64,000 bases of DNA from an uncultured Acidobacteriia bacterium (GCA_903929755.1 CAIYVZ010000160.1:1-64000); one strand, 5' to 3'. Counted from the first letter of the stretch, positions 24,650 through 33,250 are shown. The notes: generated from the letters alone by a model not told the origin. A program made the numbers and translations.

Positions 24650-25805
24650 ACGGCCCCAGAATTTCAGCGCCCGTCGCGGTCACCAGCACATCATCCTCAA
24701 TCCGGAAGCCGCCCACCGGTTTGTAATAGATCCCCGGCTCTACCGACACAAAGAAGCCTTCCTCCATCACGTCCGCTGACCCCGGAGCCAGCTTCGGCGA
24801 CGCTTCGTGATAGCCGAACCCGAGGCCATGTCCCGTGATGTGCGGGAACTGCGCTTCGAAGCCCGCCTCACGGATAATCGCGCGACCAACTTCATCCACA
24901 TAAGCGCCGGTGACGCCGGGCTTCAGCGCCGCACAACTGGCTTCCTGCGCCGCCACCAGCACTTCAAATACCCTGGCCTGTTCGTCCGTCGGTTGCCCCG
25001 CCACACGAACCCGTGTTCTGTCCGCCCAATACCCATCAGCGACCACGCCCAGCTCCAGCAACGCCACGTCGCTTCTCTGCAGGCGGCGCGTTGTGGAGAT
25101 CTCATTCATGCGGAAGGCGATGGAACTTTCCTCCGGTCCTGTGGCCACCTGCGCATAACCGCGAACCCTCTGCGCGCCCTTGTACCCAATGCCGCGCGTC
25201 ATGATCTCGGCTTCCACTGCGGCCACCAGTTCAATACCGGTCACGCCGACGTCCACCATCTTCTGGAACGCCTCCATGCCGAGGCAGGAAATCTCCGAGG
25301 CGATGCGAAGCTTCTCGGCTTCGCACGGGGTCTTCCTTCGGCGCTCATGCTGGATCAATGCGGAAGCATCCACCAGTTCACAGCCGGGCAGGGAAGCCGC
25401 GTACACCGTGCGCGTATTCTCCGAGGGAATCAGGATCTCACTCGATTGCCAGGCAGGTGCCATCAGGTTGAAGTTCGCCTCATACCCCACGCGCTTCCAG
25501 CCCTTGCCACGGCTCACGTCCGACAGGAACTCGCCCAGCTCCAACATCGGATCGCGGGCACCCAAAACGCCAAACGTGAACCAGCGCGCTTCTGCCTCCC
25601 ACAGTGCCGCCGAAGCCTCCGTCGCATAGTATGCCGGGACGCAAACCTGCGGTCGACCCTCGCGCGGAAACACCAGCGTCGTCGCCCCCAGCATGGGCCA
25701 GTAGCCGCTCAGCAGAAGCACGTTTTCCGGCAGCCGCAAAACCAGCGCGTCCAACCTGGCGGCTTCCATAGCGTGCCGCATACGGTCTAATCTTAATGAG
25801 TCCAT
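24633..25805 (-). CDS. M24-family metallopeptidase (Xaa-Pro aminopeptidase-like)
   Basis: A ~390-residue pita-bread peptidase with an N-terminal creatinase-like domain (LVLRLPENVLLLSGYWPM). Metal-site segments are ALLELGVVADGYWADRTRV, HITGHGLGFGYHE, SVEPGIYY and GFRIEDDVLVT. The first usual aspartate ligand (as in 'IDxG') is glutamate here. The other four ligands are present. ATG 25805 follows GGGGAG at good spacing; the GTG at 25823 would add six residues. It is last in a leftward cluster with SDR, ABM and Gfo/Idh genes, and may hydrolyse a dipeptide or an amide of that pathway. Confidence 0.85.
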   Translation of the reverse strand: MDSLRLDRMRHAMEAARLDALVLRLPENVLLLSGYWPMLGATTLVFPREGRPQVCVPAYYATEASAALWEAEARWFTFGVLGARDPMLELGEFLSDVSRGKGWKRVGYEANFNLMAPAWQSSEILIPSENTRTVYAASLPGCELVDASALIQHERRRKTPCEAEKLRIASEISCLGMEAFQKMVDVGVTGIELVAAVEAEIMTRGIGYKGAQRVRGYAQVATGPEESSIAFRMNEISTTRRLQRSDVALLELGVVADGYWADRTRVRVAGQPTDEQARVFEVLVAAQEASCAALKPGVTGAYVDEVGRAIIREAGFEAQFPHITGHGLGFGYHEASPKLAPGSADVMEEGFFVSVEPGIYYKPVGGFRIEDDVLVTATGAEILGPFTKEL

Positions 25806-25849
25806 TTCACACTCCCCAGGCACGTTCCAAAAGTGACCACAAAAGGCTT

Positions 25850-26710
25850 CTACCCCGCGCCGATAAACCCGGGGTACAACGTCATCCCGCCATCAATGTA
25901 AATCGTCGTTCCGCAGACGTAGTCCGATTGATCGGAAGCCAGCCAAACCGCAGCCTGCGCCACGTCCTCCGCCTCACCAATCCTTTTATTCGGAATCAGC
26001 TTTAGCAGCAGCTTTTCATACAGCTCCTGCGAGGTGAACTTCTCCATATTCATGGGAGTCCGAATCGCCCCCGGCGACACCGCGTTCACCCGGATCCGCA
26101 AATGCGCCACTTCCTGCGCCAGGCTCTTCATGAACAGCATCAGCCCGCCCTTGGCCGCCGCATAATTCGCATGGCCTTCCCACGGGATAATATCGTGCAC
26201 CGAACTCATGAAAATCAGCTTGCCCATGGCCGTTGAAACGCTGCGGTCAATGCCCTGCCGCTTGAACGCCCGCACCGCTTCCCGCGCACACAGAAACACG
26301 CCGGTCAGGTTCACGTCGATCACGTCCTGCCACTGCGCCAGCGTCATCTCGTCAACCTTGGCATTCAGCTGATGCGCGGCGTTCGGCACACAAATATCCA
26401 GCCGTCCAAACTCCTCCTGCATCACCCGAAACATCTCGGCGACTTCGGCTTCTTTCGCAACGTTGGCCTTGCACAGAACGGCCTTCCCGCCCGCCGCCTC
26501 CACCGCCGCCTTCGTCTCCAGCGCCCCGGCCAAATCCGAGTTGTAGTTAACCAGAACATCCGCCCCGGACTTGGCGAACCCAATCGCCATCGCCTGACCC
26601 AGACCCTTGCTCGCCCCCGTCACCAACGCTTTTTGCCCCACCAGAACCCGGTCAAACCTTGGAGCGGGAGCTTCATTCGGGACTACGTAGCTCACGCGAC
26701 CGCCCGCCAT
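25850..26710 (-). CDS. SDR-family oxidoreductase (glucose-dehydrogenase-like)
   Basis: A 286-residue short-chain dehydrogenase with ~25 extra N-terminal residues before the TGASKGLGQAMAIG coenzyme site. PNAAHQL replaces the usual NNAG motif, the serine is in FMSSVH and the catalytic pair in NYAAAKGG. The C-terminal end CGTTIYIDGGMTLYPGF is like glucose 1-dehydrogenases. It overlaps the ABM monooxygenase gene by 19 nt and follows the Gfo/Idh gene in the same direction, suggesting an oxidation pathway for a sugar or sugar-like compound. The changed N-N-A-G motif is a mild oddity. Confidence 0.85.
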   Translation of the reverse strand: MAGGRVSYVVPNEAPAPRFDRVLVGQKALVTGASKGLGQAMAIGFAKSGADVLVNYNSDLAGALETKAAVEAAGGKAVLCKANVAKEAEVAEMFRVMQEEFGRLDICVPNAAHQLNAKVDEMTLAQWQDVIDVNLTGVFLCAREAVRAFKRQGIDRSVSTAMGKLIFMSSVHDIIPWEGHANYAAAKGGLMLFMKSLAQEVAHLRIRVNAVSPGAIRTPMNMEKFTSQELYEKLLLKLIPNKRIGEAEDVAQAAVWLASDQSDYVCGTTIYIDGGMTLYPGFIGAG

Positions 26711-27006
26711 TTCCCCACCGCCACCGACTCCAGCGGGTCCGGCTTCGAAGCCGCCCGCACCGCTCCAAAATTCACGAACTGCGGCATGGCAACATGCGTA
26801 TCCAGCGCTGCCTGGTTCACGAACCGCTCATAGAACATGAACCGGCCAGCATCTTCCGGGTCGCGATGCAGTTCATAAATCATGCAGCCGGGCTCTGCGC
26901 GCGTCGGTTCCACCAGGGCCTGCAGAAGCCCAAACAATTCCTCTTCATGCCCGGGGACAGCCTTCATCACCACGTTCAGGATTACGTTTGTCGCATTATC
27001 TTTCAT
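26692..27006 (-). CDS. Antibiotic-biosynthesis-monooxygenase (ABM) family protein
   Basis: A ~104-residue ferredoxin-like-fold protein containing VMKAVPGHEEELFGLLQALV, TRAEPGCMIYELHRDPEDAG and FMFYERFVNQAALDTHV, the diagnostic pattern of ABM/YgiN enzymes. Such proteins act as dimers on quinones or related aromatics, or as heme monooxygenases. ATG 27006 lies 6 bases after AAAGGG; ATG 27012 is an alternative. It sits between SDR and Gfo/Idh genes, overlapping the SDR. Its substrate is not evident. Confidence 0.82.
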   Translation of the reverse strand: MKDNATNVILNVVMKAVPGHEEELFGLLQALVEPTRAEPGCMIYELHRDPEDAGRFMFYERFVNQAALDTHVAMPQFVNFGAVRAASKPDPLESVAVGKWRAVA

Positions 27007-27016
27007 GTTCATCCCT

Positions 27017-28150
27017 TTAAACCTCAACCCAGCCATGCGAAGTCGAACTCTTCAGCACCGCATCGATAATCTTCAACTGCCTCACGCCATCCGTGAATAC
27101 CGGATACTCGATCTTCGCCCCGCGATCCGCCACCGTCTGGTAGAAACGCCGCACCGTCTGCTTAAACGTATCGTCGTAACCTTCGCTGTGCCCGCCCGGC
27201 AGATCCGCAAACTTGCCCGCGCCCCCGCGCAGCAGGCTCGGGTCCTTCACCACCAGCTGATTCGGTTCGTTCCGCTTGCCGATCCACAGCTCATCCGGCT
27301 GCTCACCGTTCCACATCAGGCCGCCCTTCGACCCAAAAATCTCCAGCGCCAAACGGTTCTTCCGCCCCGCCGAAATTTGGCTCGCCGTCATTGACCCCCG
27401 CCCGCCATTCCCCATCCGGAAAATCATCGAAGCGAAGTCCTCCGTTTCAATCGCAACCTCCGTGTACTGGTCCGGCGACAGCGTCTTGCCCGAGAACGTT
27501 TCCACCGACCCCATCGGCTTCTTCCGCGTCTTATGGAACGTATTCAAATCCGCACAAAGCGCCGAAATCCGCTGCCCCGTAACAAACTCCGCCAAATCGC
27601 ACCAGTGCGTCCCGATATCGGCAAACGTCCGCGACGGGCCCTCTTCAATGCGCCAGTTCCAGTCCGTGTCATAGAGCAGCCAGTCCTGCGAATACGTGCC
27701 CTGCACCGCCCAAATCTCGCCCAGGTCGCCTGCTTCCACAATCGCCTTCATGTTCTGGACCTGCGGATACGCCCGGATGTTGTGGAACGTGCAGTTCGCC
27801 AGCCCCGTCTTCGCCGCCAGCGCGACCAGCGCTTCGCCTTCCACCACCGACGTCGCCAGCGGCTTCTCGCAGATCACATGCTTCCCCGCTTCCAGCGCAG
27901 CCTTCGCCATTGGGAAGTGCAGGTGGTTCGGCGTCAGAATATGCACCGCGTCAATGCTCTTGTCTTCCAGCAACTGCTCCCAGTTCCCTGTGGAACGCGG
28001 AATCCCTGTCTCATCCGCAAACGCCTTCGCCCGCGCGTCGGACGACCCGGCAATCGCCACCACCTCCACATTCCCCAGCCGGCGCACCGCTTCCGTATGC
28101 ACGCGCCCCATGAAGCCCGTCCCGAATAAAGCTGCTTTTATTTTGGTCAT
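27017..28150 (-). CDS. Gfo/Idh/MocA-family oxidoreductase
   Basis: A ~377-residue NAD(P)-dependent dehydrogenase: nucleotide-binding AALFGTGFMGRVHTEAVRRL at the N-terminus, the EKP motif in HVICEKPLATS, and the C-terminal beta-sheet domain with the DIGTHWCDLAEF catalytic histidine region. These enzymes oxidise sugars, inositols or related alcohols. ATG 28150 matches the family start (MTKIKAALFG). An in-frame start at 28177 would add nine residues. It leads the leftward ABM-SDR-M24 cluster, giving a plausible carbohydrate-oxidation cassette. Confidence 0.9.
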   Translation of the reverse strand: MTKIKAALFGTGFMGRVHTEAVRRLGNVEVVAIAGSSDARAKAFADETGIPRSTGNWEQLLEDKSIDAVHILTPNHLHFPMAKAALEAGKHVICEKPLATSVVEGEALVALAAKTGLANCTFHNIRAYPQVQNMKAIVEAGDLGEIWAVQGTYSQDWLLYDTDWNWRIEEGPSRTFADIGTHWCDLAEFVTGQRISALCADLNTFHKTRKKPMGSVETFSGKTLSPDQYTEVAIETEDFASMIFRMGNGGRGSMTASQISAGRKNRLALEIFGSKGGLMWNGEQPDELWIGKRNEPNQLVVKDPSLLRGGAGKFADLPGGHSEGYDDTFKQTVRRFYQTVADRGAKIEYPVFTDGVRQLKIIDAVLKSSTSHGWVEV

Positions 28151-28243
28151 CTGATTTTCTGCAATTCGATCAACCAAAATATCGCATCCCCCCGCGAAAA
28201 GCGAGACGCCGTCTTAAGCCCCGCCTCCACGCTAAAATCAACT

Positions 28244-29593
28244 ATGCGCCCGCGCCGTCTCCGCACCGTTTTTGGGCTAACCCTCCTCACGGTCTTCCAG
28301 CTTGCCGTCTCCCAGCTAAGCGTCTCTCAGTTAACGGCGGAAGTCCGCACCCTCACCATCCTCCACACCAACGACCTCCACTCCCGCCTCACCCCCCTCG
28401 CCAACCACCACGGCGGTTTCGCCAACCTCGCCACCGTCATCCGCGACCAGCAAAAAGGCTGCACCGACTGCATCCTCCTCAACGCCGGCGACCTCGCCCA
28501 GGGCTCCCCCGTCTCCACCATCTACAAAGCCGCCCCCGTCTTCGAAATCGCCAACCTCTTCGGCTTCGACGCCTTCACCCTCGGCAACCACGACTTCGAC
28601 TACGGCTGGCAGCAAACCCGCAACTTCATCCAGATGTCGAAGTACCCCATGGTCTCCGCCAACGTCGTCGATGCCCAGAACCACACCCTCACCCCCCAAC
28701 CCTGGCTCATCCTCAAAGTCAACGGCCTCCGCGTCGGCATCATCGGCGCCATGACCGATAACCTCCGCTACCTCACCACCACCGCCCTCCTGGGCGAATG
28801 GCACACCACCCCCGTCGTCGAAACCGTCCGCCGTTACGTCACCGAACTCCGCCCCCAAACCGACCTCATCGTCGTCCTCGCCCACATCGGGCCCGAAGAG
28901 GAAAAAGCCTTCCTCGCTGAACCCAATGTCCCCGTCATCGTCTCCGGCCACCTCCATAACGGAATGGACCACGCGCAGACCACGCCCGACCACATCCTCG
29001 TCCGCGTCAAAGGCTACGGCGAACAGCTCGGCCGCCTCGAACTCAAAGTCGATACCGCCACCAAATCCGTCACCTCCTTCACCTGGAAGCCCATCCTCAT
29101 CGATGCCGACACCACCAAACCCGCCCCCGACGTCGCCGCCCTCGTCAAAGTCTGGGAAGACAAAGTCGCCGAAGTCGTCGACCACCCCCTTGCCACCGCC
29201 AAACGCCAGCTCCCCAAAGCCGAAGTCCGCACCCTCCTCGAACAGGCCATGATCCAGGCCTCCGGCGCCGACTTCGCCTTCATGAACTCCGGCGGCGTCC
29301 GCGACATCCTCCCCCAGGGCCAGCTCCTCGTCCGCCACGTCTGGAACATTATGCCCTTCGACAACCGCGTCTCCTGGGGCGTCTTCAAAGGCCGCGACCT
29401 CCCCGACATCATCAAGAAGGACCGCCAGATCGATCCCGAAAAGGACTACAAACTCGCCGTCCCCGACTTCGTCGCCGCCAACCAGGAAGCCCCCGACACC
29501 CTCCACACCAAAGGCCTCAAATTCGAAGGCGACTCCGGCCTCCTCCGCGACGCCCTCGAAACCCTCATCCGCAATCGCAAGGTGATTGAATAG
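28244..29593 (+). CDS. Exported 5'-nucleotidase/2',3'-cyclic phosphodiesterase-like metallophosphatase
   Basis: A 449-residue protein with a signal peptide (ending QLTAEV) and the calcineurin-like metallophosphatase core: LHTNDLHSRL, LNAGDLAQGS, LGNHDFDYG and SGHLHNGMDH, each with metal ligands. The C-terminal 5'-nucleotidase domain has NSGGVRDILPQGQL and VWNIMPFDN. It should remove phosphate from nucleotides outside the cytoplasm. Almost every codon ends in C, more extreme than in the neighbours, and this leaves a long open frame on the opposite strand. Its stop overlaps the GTG start of miaE. Confidence 0.9.
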   Translation: MRPRRLRTVFGLTLLTVFQLAVSQLSVSQLTAEVRTLTILHTNDLHSRLTPLANHHGGFANLATVIRDQQKGCTDCILLNAGDLAQGSPVSTIYKAAPVFEIANLFGFDAFTLGNHDFDYGWQQTRNFIQMSKYPMVSANVVDAQNHTLTPQPWLILKVNGLRVGIIGAMTDNLRYLTTTALLGEWHTTPVVETVRRYVTELRPQTDLIVVLAHIGPEEEKAFLAEPNVPVIVSGHLHNGMDHAQTTPDHILVRVKGYGEQLGRLELKVDTATKSVTSFTWKPILIDADTTKPAPDVAALVKVWEDKVAEVVDHPLATAKRQLPKAEVRTLLEQAMIQASGADFAFMNSGGVRDILPQGQLLVRHVWNIMPFDNRVSWGVFKGRDLPDIIKKDRQIDPEKDYKLAVPDFVAANQEAPDTLHTKGLKFEGDSGLLRDALETLIRNRKVIE

Positions 29594-30210
29594 TGTCCCC
29601 AGCTACTGAAGAGAAATTCGCCCTCCCCCTCCACTCCCAGACCCCCCCGGAATGGGCCCGCCAGGTCCTGCAGGACCCCATCGCGCTCCTCATGGACCAC
29701 GCGTTTCTGGAAAAGAAGGCCGCCAACAATGCCATGGCGCTGCTCACGCGCTGGCCCGGTGAATGGGTCCCCGGCTGGCTCGAAGCCATGACCTCCGTCG
29801 CCCGCGACGAAGCCAACCACCTCGCCCAGGTCATCCGCATCCTGAGCCGCCGCGGGGCCCGCCTCACCCGCCACCACAAGAACCCCTACGCCAACGAACT
29901 CCGCGACCTCGTCCGCAAAGGAGTCACCGAAGAAATCCTCGACCGCCTGATGGTCACCGCCCTGATCGAAGCCCGCTCCTGCGAGCGCTTCAAACTCCTC
30001 GGAGAAATGACCGAAGACGAAGAAATCGGCAAGCTTTATAAAGCCCTCTACTCCTCCGAATTCGGGCACTACAAGGTGTTCCTGAAGCTGGCCCTGAAGG
30101 TGGAAAAGAAAGCAGTGGTGGAACGCCGCTGGCTCCAACTGTTAGCCGCCGAAGCCAAAATCCTGGAACGCCAGGAACCCGGCCCAAGAATGCACTCAGG
30201 CATAGCCTAA
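29593..30210 (+). CDS. miaE: tRNA-(ms2io6A) hydroxylase MiaE
   Basis: A 205-residue ferritin-like diiron enzyme that hydroxylates the ms2i6A base at tRNA position 37. The diiron ligands lie in DHAFLEKKAANNAM, SVARDEANHLAQV, ALIEARSCERF and YSSEFGHYKVF, with their E/ExxH pairs. The start is GTG 29593, overlapping the upstream stop. About 130 bases of its 3' half occur again, with changes, around 31985-32175 beyond the hipBA module, so the locus has been rearranged at this gene's end. The copy here appears intact. Confidence 0.93.
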   Translation: MSPATEEKFALPLHSQTPPEWARQVLQDPIALLMDHAFLEKKAANNAMALLTRWPGEWVPGWLEAMTSVARDEANHLAQVIRILSRRGARLTRHHKNPYANELRDLVRKGVTEEILDRLMVTALIEARSCERFKLLGEMTEDEEIGKLYKALYSSEFGHYKVFLKLALKVEKKAVVERRWLQLLAAEAKILERQEPGPRMHSGIA

Positions 30211-30292
30211 GCGGACACGCGACTTCAGTCGCGTCAATGCCTGGAATAACAGGCACTACAGCTCACTCTGCCTGAAATACTAGACATTTAAG

Positions 30293-30335
30293 TTGACGGA
30301 AAGCCCGGACTTCACTACAGTGGAGACTGAAGGAG
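30293..30335 (+). promoter_or_regulatory. Sigma-70-type promoter and ribosome site of hipBA
   Basis: TTGACG (30293-30298) and TACAGT (30316-30321) are separated by exactly 17 bp, a strong -35/-10 pair. AAGGAG (30330-30335) lies 7 bp before the ATG at 30343. The short distance from -10 to the ribosome site implies a very short leader. Confidence 0.7.
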
Positions 30336-30342
30336 CGCGGTC

Positions 30343-30678
30343 ATGGACATTCCGAAGGCACCTCTACCCGCTATTCGAGCCTTGCGGAAGCTCGGAGCGG
30401 ACATCCGCGCCGCTCGATTGCGGCGGCGCATCCCCATGGTCATCATCGCGGAGCGAGCGCAGATCAGCCGCGCCACTTTGGACAAAGTTGAAAAAGGGGA
30501 CGCAGGCGCTTCCATAGGTGCCTACGCGAGCGTTCTTTTCGCGCTCGGATTGGCGGATCATCTGGGCGAAGTCGCTTCTTTGCAAAACGATCCCGTCGGC
30601 CAGCGCCTCGAAGCGGAGGCCCTGCCAAAGCGCATCAAGCCGCTGGGCCGAACCACGAAAAAGCGGTCTGACGAATGA
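30343..30678 (+). CDS. hipB: HipB-like XRE-family antitoxin
   Basis: A 111-residue helix-turn-helix protein. The Cro/C1-type HTH spans about residues 18-72 (ADIRAARLRRRIPMVIIAER, then AQISRATLDKVEKGDAGASI). HipB-type antitoxins repress the operon and hold the HipA kinase inactive. The basic C-terminal tail (KRIKPLGRTTKKRS) may contact DNA or HipA. The gene overlaps hipA by 4 nt, the usual coupling. It has its own promoter and seems to have been inserted next to miaE. Confidence 0.88.
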   Translation: MDIPKAPLPAIRALRKLGADIRAARLRRRIPMVIIAERAQISRATLDKVEKGDAGASIGAYASVLFALGLADHLGEVASLQNDPVGQRLEAEALPKRIKPLGRTTKKRSDE

Positions 30679-31934
30679 GCGAAAGAGAAGTCTTCGTCCA
30701 TGTAGATCTGGAAGGCGTCTCCCATCTGGTGGGGCGGCTCTGGACGCATTCGCAGCGAGGCGCGGAAACCGCGACCTTTCGATACGACGAAAAATGGCTC
30801 GCCAATGAGGCGCGCTTCTCGCTGGAGCCAGCCCTTCATCTGGGTCCCGGACCTTTCCATGCGACGCCTGCGCAGCCATTGTTCGGCGCCATCGGCGATT
30901 CAGCGCCCGATCGCTGGGGTCAGGCTTTGATGCGCCGCGTCGAGCGGAGGCGCGCGGAGAGGGAAGGCAAAGCGCCTCGCACCCTTCTCAAAATCAACTA
31001 CTTGCTGGGCGTCAACGACGAGACACGGCTCGGCGCGCTGCGCTTCTCTGCTCAGCCGGGCGGACCGTTCCTGCAACCGCCCGAAAACGCTTTGCGAATA
31101 CCGCCGTTGATCGATCTTCCGAAGCTTCTCGCCGCCACGCAACGCGTAGCGAAAGACATCGATACCGAAGACGACCTGCGTCTGCTCCTCGCGCCTGGTT
31201 CGTCCTTGGGCGGCGCTCGGCCCAAAGCTTCGGTGCGCGACCGGGACGGCCATCTCGCCATCGCCAAGTTTCCCGGTGAGGGCGACGACTATAACGTCGT
31301 CCTGTGGGAGGCTCTTGCCTTGACGCTGGCGGCTAAAGCCGGGCTGACGACCGCAACGTGGCGCACCGTCACGGTCGCTAAACGTCCAACGCTTTTGCTA
31401 CGCCGTTTTGATCGTTCACAACAGACGCGCATTCCGTTCCTGTCGGCGATGAGCATGTTGGGCGCGAAGGACGGTGATCCTCACAGCTATCTGGAAATCG
31501 CCGACGCCCTGCGCCAAAACGGCGCTGCCCCGCGAGAGGACATGCGCGAACTCTGGGGCCGGATAGTCTTCAGCGTCTTGATCTCCAACACCGACGATCA
31601 CTTGCGCAATCACGGCTTCCTCTACGAAGGCCGAAATGGCTGGCGTCTCTCGCCGCTCTACGACGTCAACCCGGTTCCCGCCGACCTCAGGCCCCGCGTC
31701 CTGACGACCGCGATCAATGAGGACGACGGGACCGCTTCGCTCCCTTTGGCGCTGGAGGTCGCGCCCTGGTTTGGCCTGAAGCCTCAGCAAGCCCGCCAAA
31801 TCGCCAGGCGCATCGGCGATGCCGTCTCCTCATGGCGCGAAGAGGCCGCCACGCTCGGCATCAGGAAAACGGAGATCACGCGAATGGCTTCCGCCTTCGA
31901 GCACGGTGACCTTGAGGCAGCCCAAAATGATTAG
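30675..31934 (+). CDS. hipA: HipA-family serine/threonine kinase toxin
   Basis: A 419-residue kinase toxin. Visible motifs are APGSSLGGARPKAS (P-loop-like with autophosphorylation serines), HSYLEIADALR, the catalytic loop SNTDDHLRNHGFL and the metal site LSPLYDVNP. HipA kinases phosphorylate a translation factor such as glutamyl-tRNA synthetase and cause growth arrest. The N-terminal subdomain (GDSAPDRWGQALMRR) is complete, so the toxin appears intact. Codon use is less C-biased than in the flanking miaE and nucleotidase genes, consistent with transfer. Confidence 0.92.
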   Translation: MSEREVFVHVDLEGVSHLVGRLWTHSQRGAETATFRYDEKWLANEARFSLEPALHLGPGPFHATPAQPLFGAIGDSAPDRWGQALMRRVERRRAEREGKAPRTLLKINYLLGVNDETRLGALRFSAQPGGPFLQPPENALRIPPLIDLPKLLAATQRVAKDIDTEDDLRLLLAPGSSLGGARPKASVRDRDGHLAIAKFPGEGDDYNVVLWEALALTLAAKAGLTTATWRTVTVAKRPTLLLRRFDRSQQTRIPFLSAMSMLGAKDGDPHSYLEIADALRQNGAAPREDMRELWGRIVFSVLISNTDDHLRNHGFLYEGRNGWRLSPLYDVNPVPADLRPRVLTTAINEDDGTASLPLALEVAPWFGLKPQQARQIARRIGDAVSSWREEAATLGIRKTEITRMASAFEHGDLEAAQND

Positions 31935-31984
31935 CCGTTGAACGGCTCTCCAAACACGGCCGATTCTCAATCCAAAGGGGAGCA

Positions 31985-32175
31985 CGCCTCACCCGCCACC
32001 ATAAGAGCCAATTCAGCCACTACAAAGTGTTCCTGAAGCTGGCCCTCAAGGTGGAAAAGAAGGCTGTGGTCGAAACGCCGCTGGCTCCAAATGTTAGCCG
32101 CCTAAGCCAAAATCCTGGAACGCCAGGAACCCGGACTGAGAATGCACTCGGGTTTAGCGCCTACGGGACACGCCT
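31985..32175 (+). pseudogene. miaE remnant (second 3' end)
   Basis: The DNA reads CGCCTCACCCGCCACCAtAAGA, matching miaE near 29871. It then jumps to CACTACAAAGTGTTCCTGAAGC and follows the miaE 3' end (30066 onward) through CCAAAATCCTGGAACGCCAG to the stop region. An internal segment of about 170 bases is missing, and there is a 1-nt insertion (GAAACGCC for GAACGCC) and several substitutions. No functional frame remains. It forms a direct-repeat-like partner to the intact miaE end on the other side of hipBA. Confidence 0.85.
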
Positions 32176-32206
32176 CCCTGGCTGCCTGACGCATCGTGAT
32201 CTTCAG

Positions 32207-32530
32207 CTACTCGGGTATTTCCAACTCGGTATAGCTGCCTTGCGTTACTGCGTCAATGGCGGCTGTGATTCGTCCTGCGCTTGCTCTGATCAAATCCCAG
32301 TTGTTCGTGCTCAACACCAGCACCGCCATTTTTCGGTTTGTGAGGTTCTGCTGGTAGCTCAACTCCTGATCCGCTGTCAGGAACAACTCGAAACCAGCCC
32401 CTTCCGCGGCGGTCAACAGCACTCCGTTCTTCAGCCCAGACCAGCCTTGGAATGCCACGGTTACCGTCTGGTGCCCTTCGATCAACAGCCGCATTTTTGC
32501 GGCACGCTCTCATCGAGAATGATTTTCATC
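32207..32530 (-). pseudogene. DUF5615 PIN-like toxin with a frameshift near its start
   Basis: The ATG at 32530 overlaps the DUF433 stop and starts the expected MKIILDESVPQK. In that frame the sequence stops after three more codons. In the next frame, from an ATG overlapping the A5 run at about 32494-32499, the rest of the family follows: MRLLIEGHQTVTVAFQGWSG, then KNGVLLTAAEGAGFELFLTA, then DQELSYQQNL. A single base change in the A run splits the gene. It may be a real loss, a sequencing error, or ribosomal slippage. Starting at the internal ATG would lack the active-site DE of strand 1. Confidence 0.75.
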
Positions 32531-32765
32531 CGACCGGCAAGTGTTCCTGTGGGACTCGTGAGTTTTTAGCGGCGAAGTCGAGAACGGTCTGAATCTGATC
32601 GCGCGTGACGTGGAAGTTTTCCAGAACCTCTTCAATGGGCGACGTCTTCAGGTTCTCAAAAATCGCTGAAACTGGAACCCGTGTATCCCGAAACACCCAT
32701 GCGCCGCTGACCTTGCCGGGGATGCTCTCCACCACAGGGCATTGTGACCAATCGAGAGTTGCCAT
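32526..32765 (-). CDS. DUF433 antitoxin
   Basis: A 79-residue protein in the DUF433 family, a winged-helix antitoxin that pairs with DUF5615 toxins. It contains WSQCPVVESIPGKVSGAWVF, RDTRVPVSAIFENLKTSP and the C-terminal HVTRDQIQTVLDFAAKNS. ATG 32765 is used because the upstream extension to 32807 has no similarity. Its TGA overlaps the toxin ATG. The antitoxin is intact although the toxin is frameshifted. A second pair of the same type, fully decayed, lies at 20471-20882. Confidence 0.85.
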   Translation of the reverse strand: MATLDWSQCPVVESIPGKVSGAWVFRDTRVPVSAIFENLKTSPIEEVLENFHVTRDQIQTVLDFAAKNSRVPQEHLPVG

Positions 32766-32956
32766 GATCTGTGCTCCTTCCCTTCTAAGATTATCGTGTC
32801 GGCACACTCTACGGAACTTCTGTTGGTCCTGCCGTTACCTCCCCGCATTTCCGTAGATCCAGCTTTCGCCTCAGCCGTTCTGAACCGCCATGCGTTAGCA
32901 TGCGGTTGGACGTGCGAGGGTCGAACTTCCATGCAAATTTCATGTAAATTAGATGT

Positions 32957-33250
32957 ATGGCCGTCGATCTGTCCAACATCTATTCCCTCAGCGAGTTCCA
33001 GCGCAACACGCGTGATTGCATAGCGAAGCTGAAACAGACCGGGGACCCGGCAGTTCTAACGGTGAATGGACAGGCAGAAGTCGTAGTCCAGAGTGCCGCC
33101 GCCTACCAGAGTCTTCTGGAAGACAAGGAAATCCTCGATAGCCTTCGAAGCGTCAGCCGGGGACTGGAACAGGCAAAGCGCGGCGAAGGCCAACCCATGC
33201 GAGAATTCCTCGAAGCCCTCGGTGCGGAGTTCGGGATCGCCCTGAAGTGA
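32957..33250 (+). CDS. Phd/YefM-family antitoxin
   Basis: A 97-residue antitoxin with the Phd/YefM fold: NIYSLSEFQRNTRDCIAKLK, then PAVLTVNGQAEVVVQSAAAYQ (the beta-hairpin plus helix that binds DNA as a dimer), then an acidic C-terminal helix that would cover the toxin. It overlaps the GTG start of the ParE-like toxin by 4 nt. Both genes look intact, making this one of the few complete pairs in the cluster. Confidence 0.9.
   Translation: MAVDLSNIYSLSEFQRNTRDCIAKLKQTGDPAVLTVNGQAEVVVQSAAAYQSLLEDKEILDSLRSVSRGLEQAKRGEGQPMREFLEALGAEFGIALK

Noticed and set aside
28331-29506. 391-codon open frame on the minus strand
   Set aside because: It is the complement of the C-ending codons of the 5'-nucleotidase gene; the protein is a low-complexity Gly/Asp/Val/Glu sequence with no motif.
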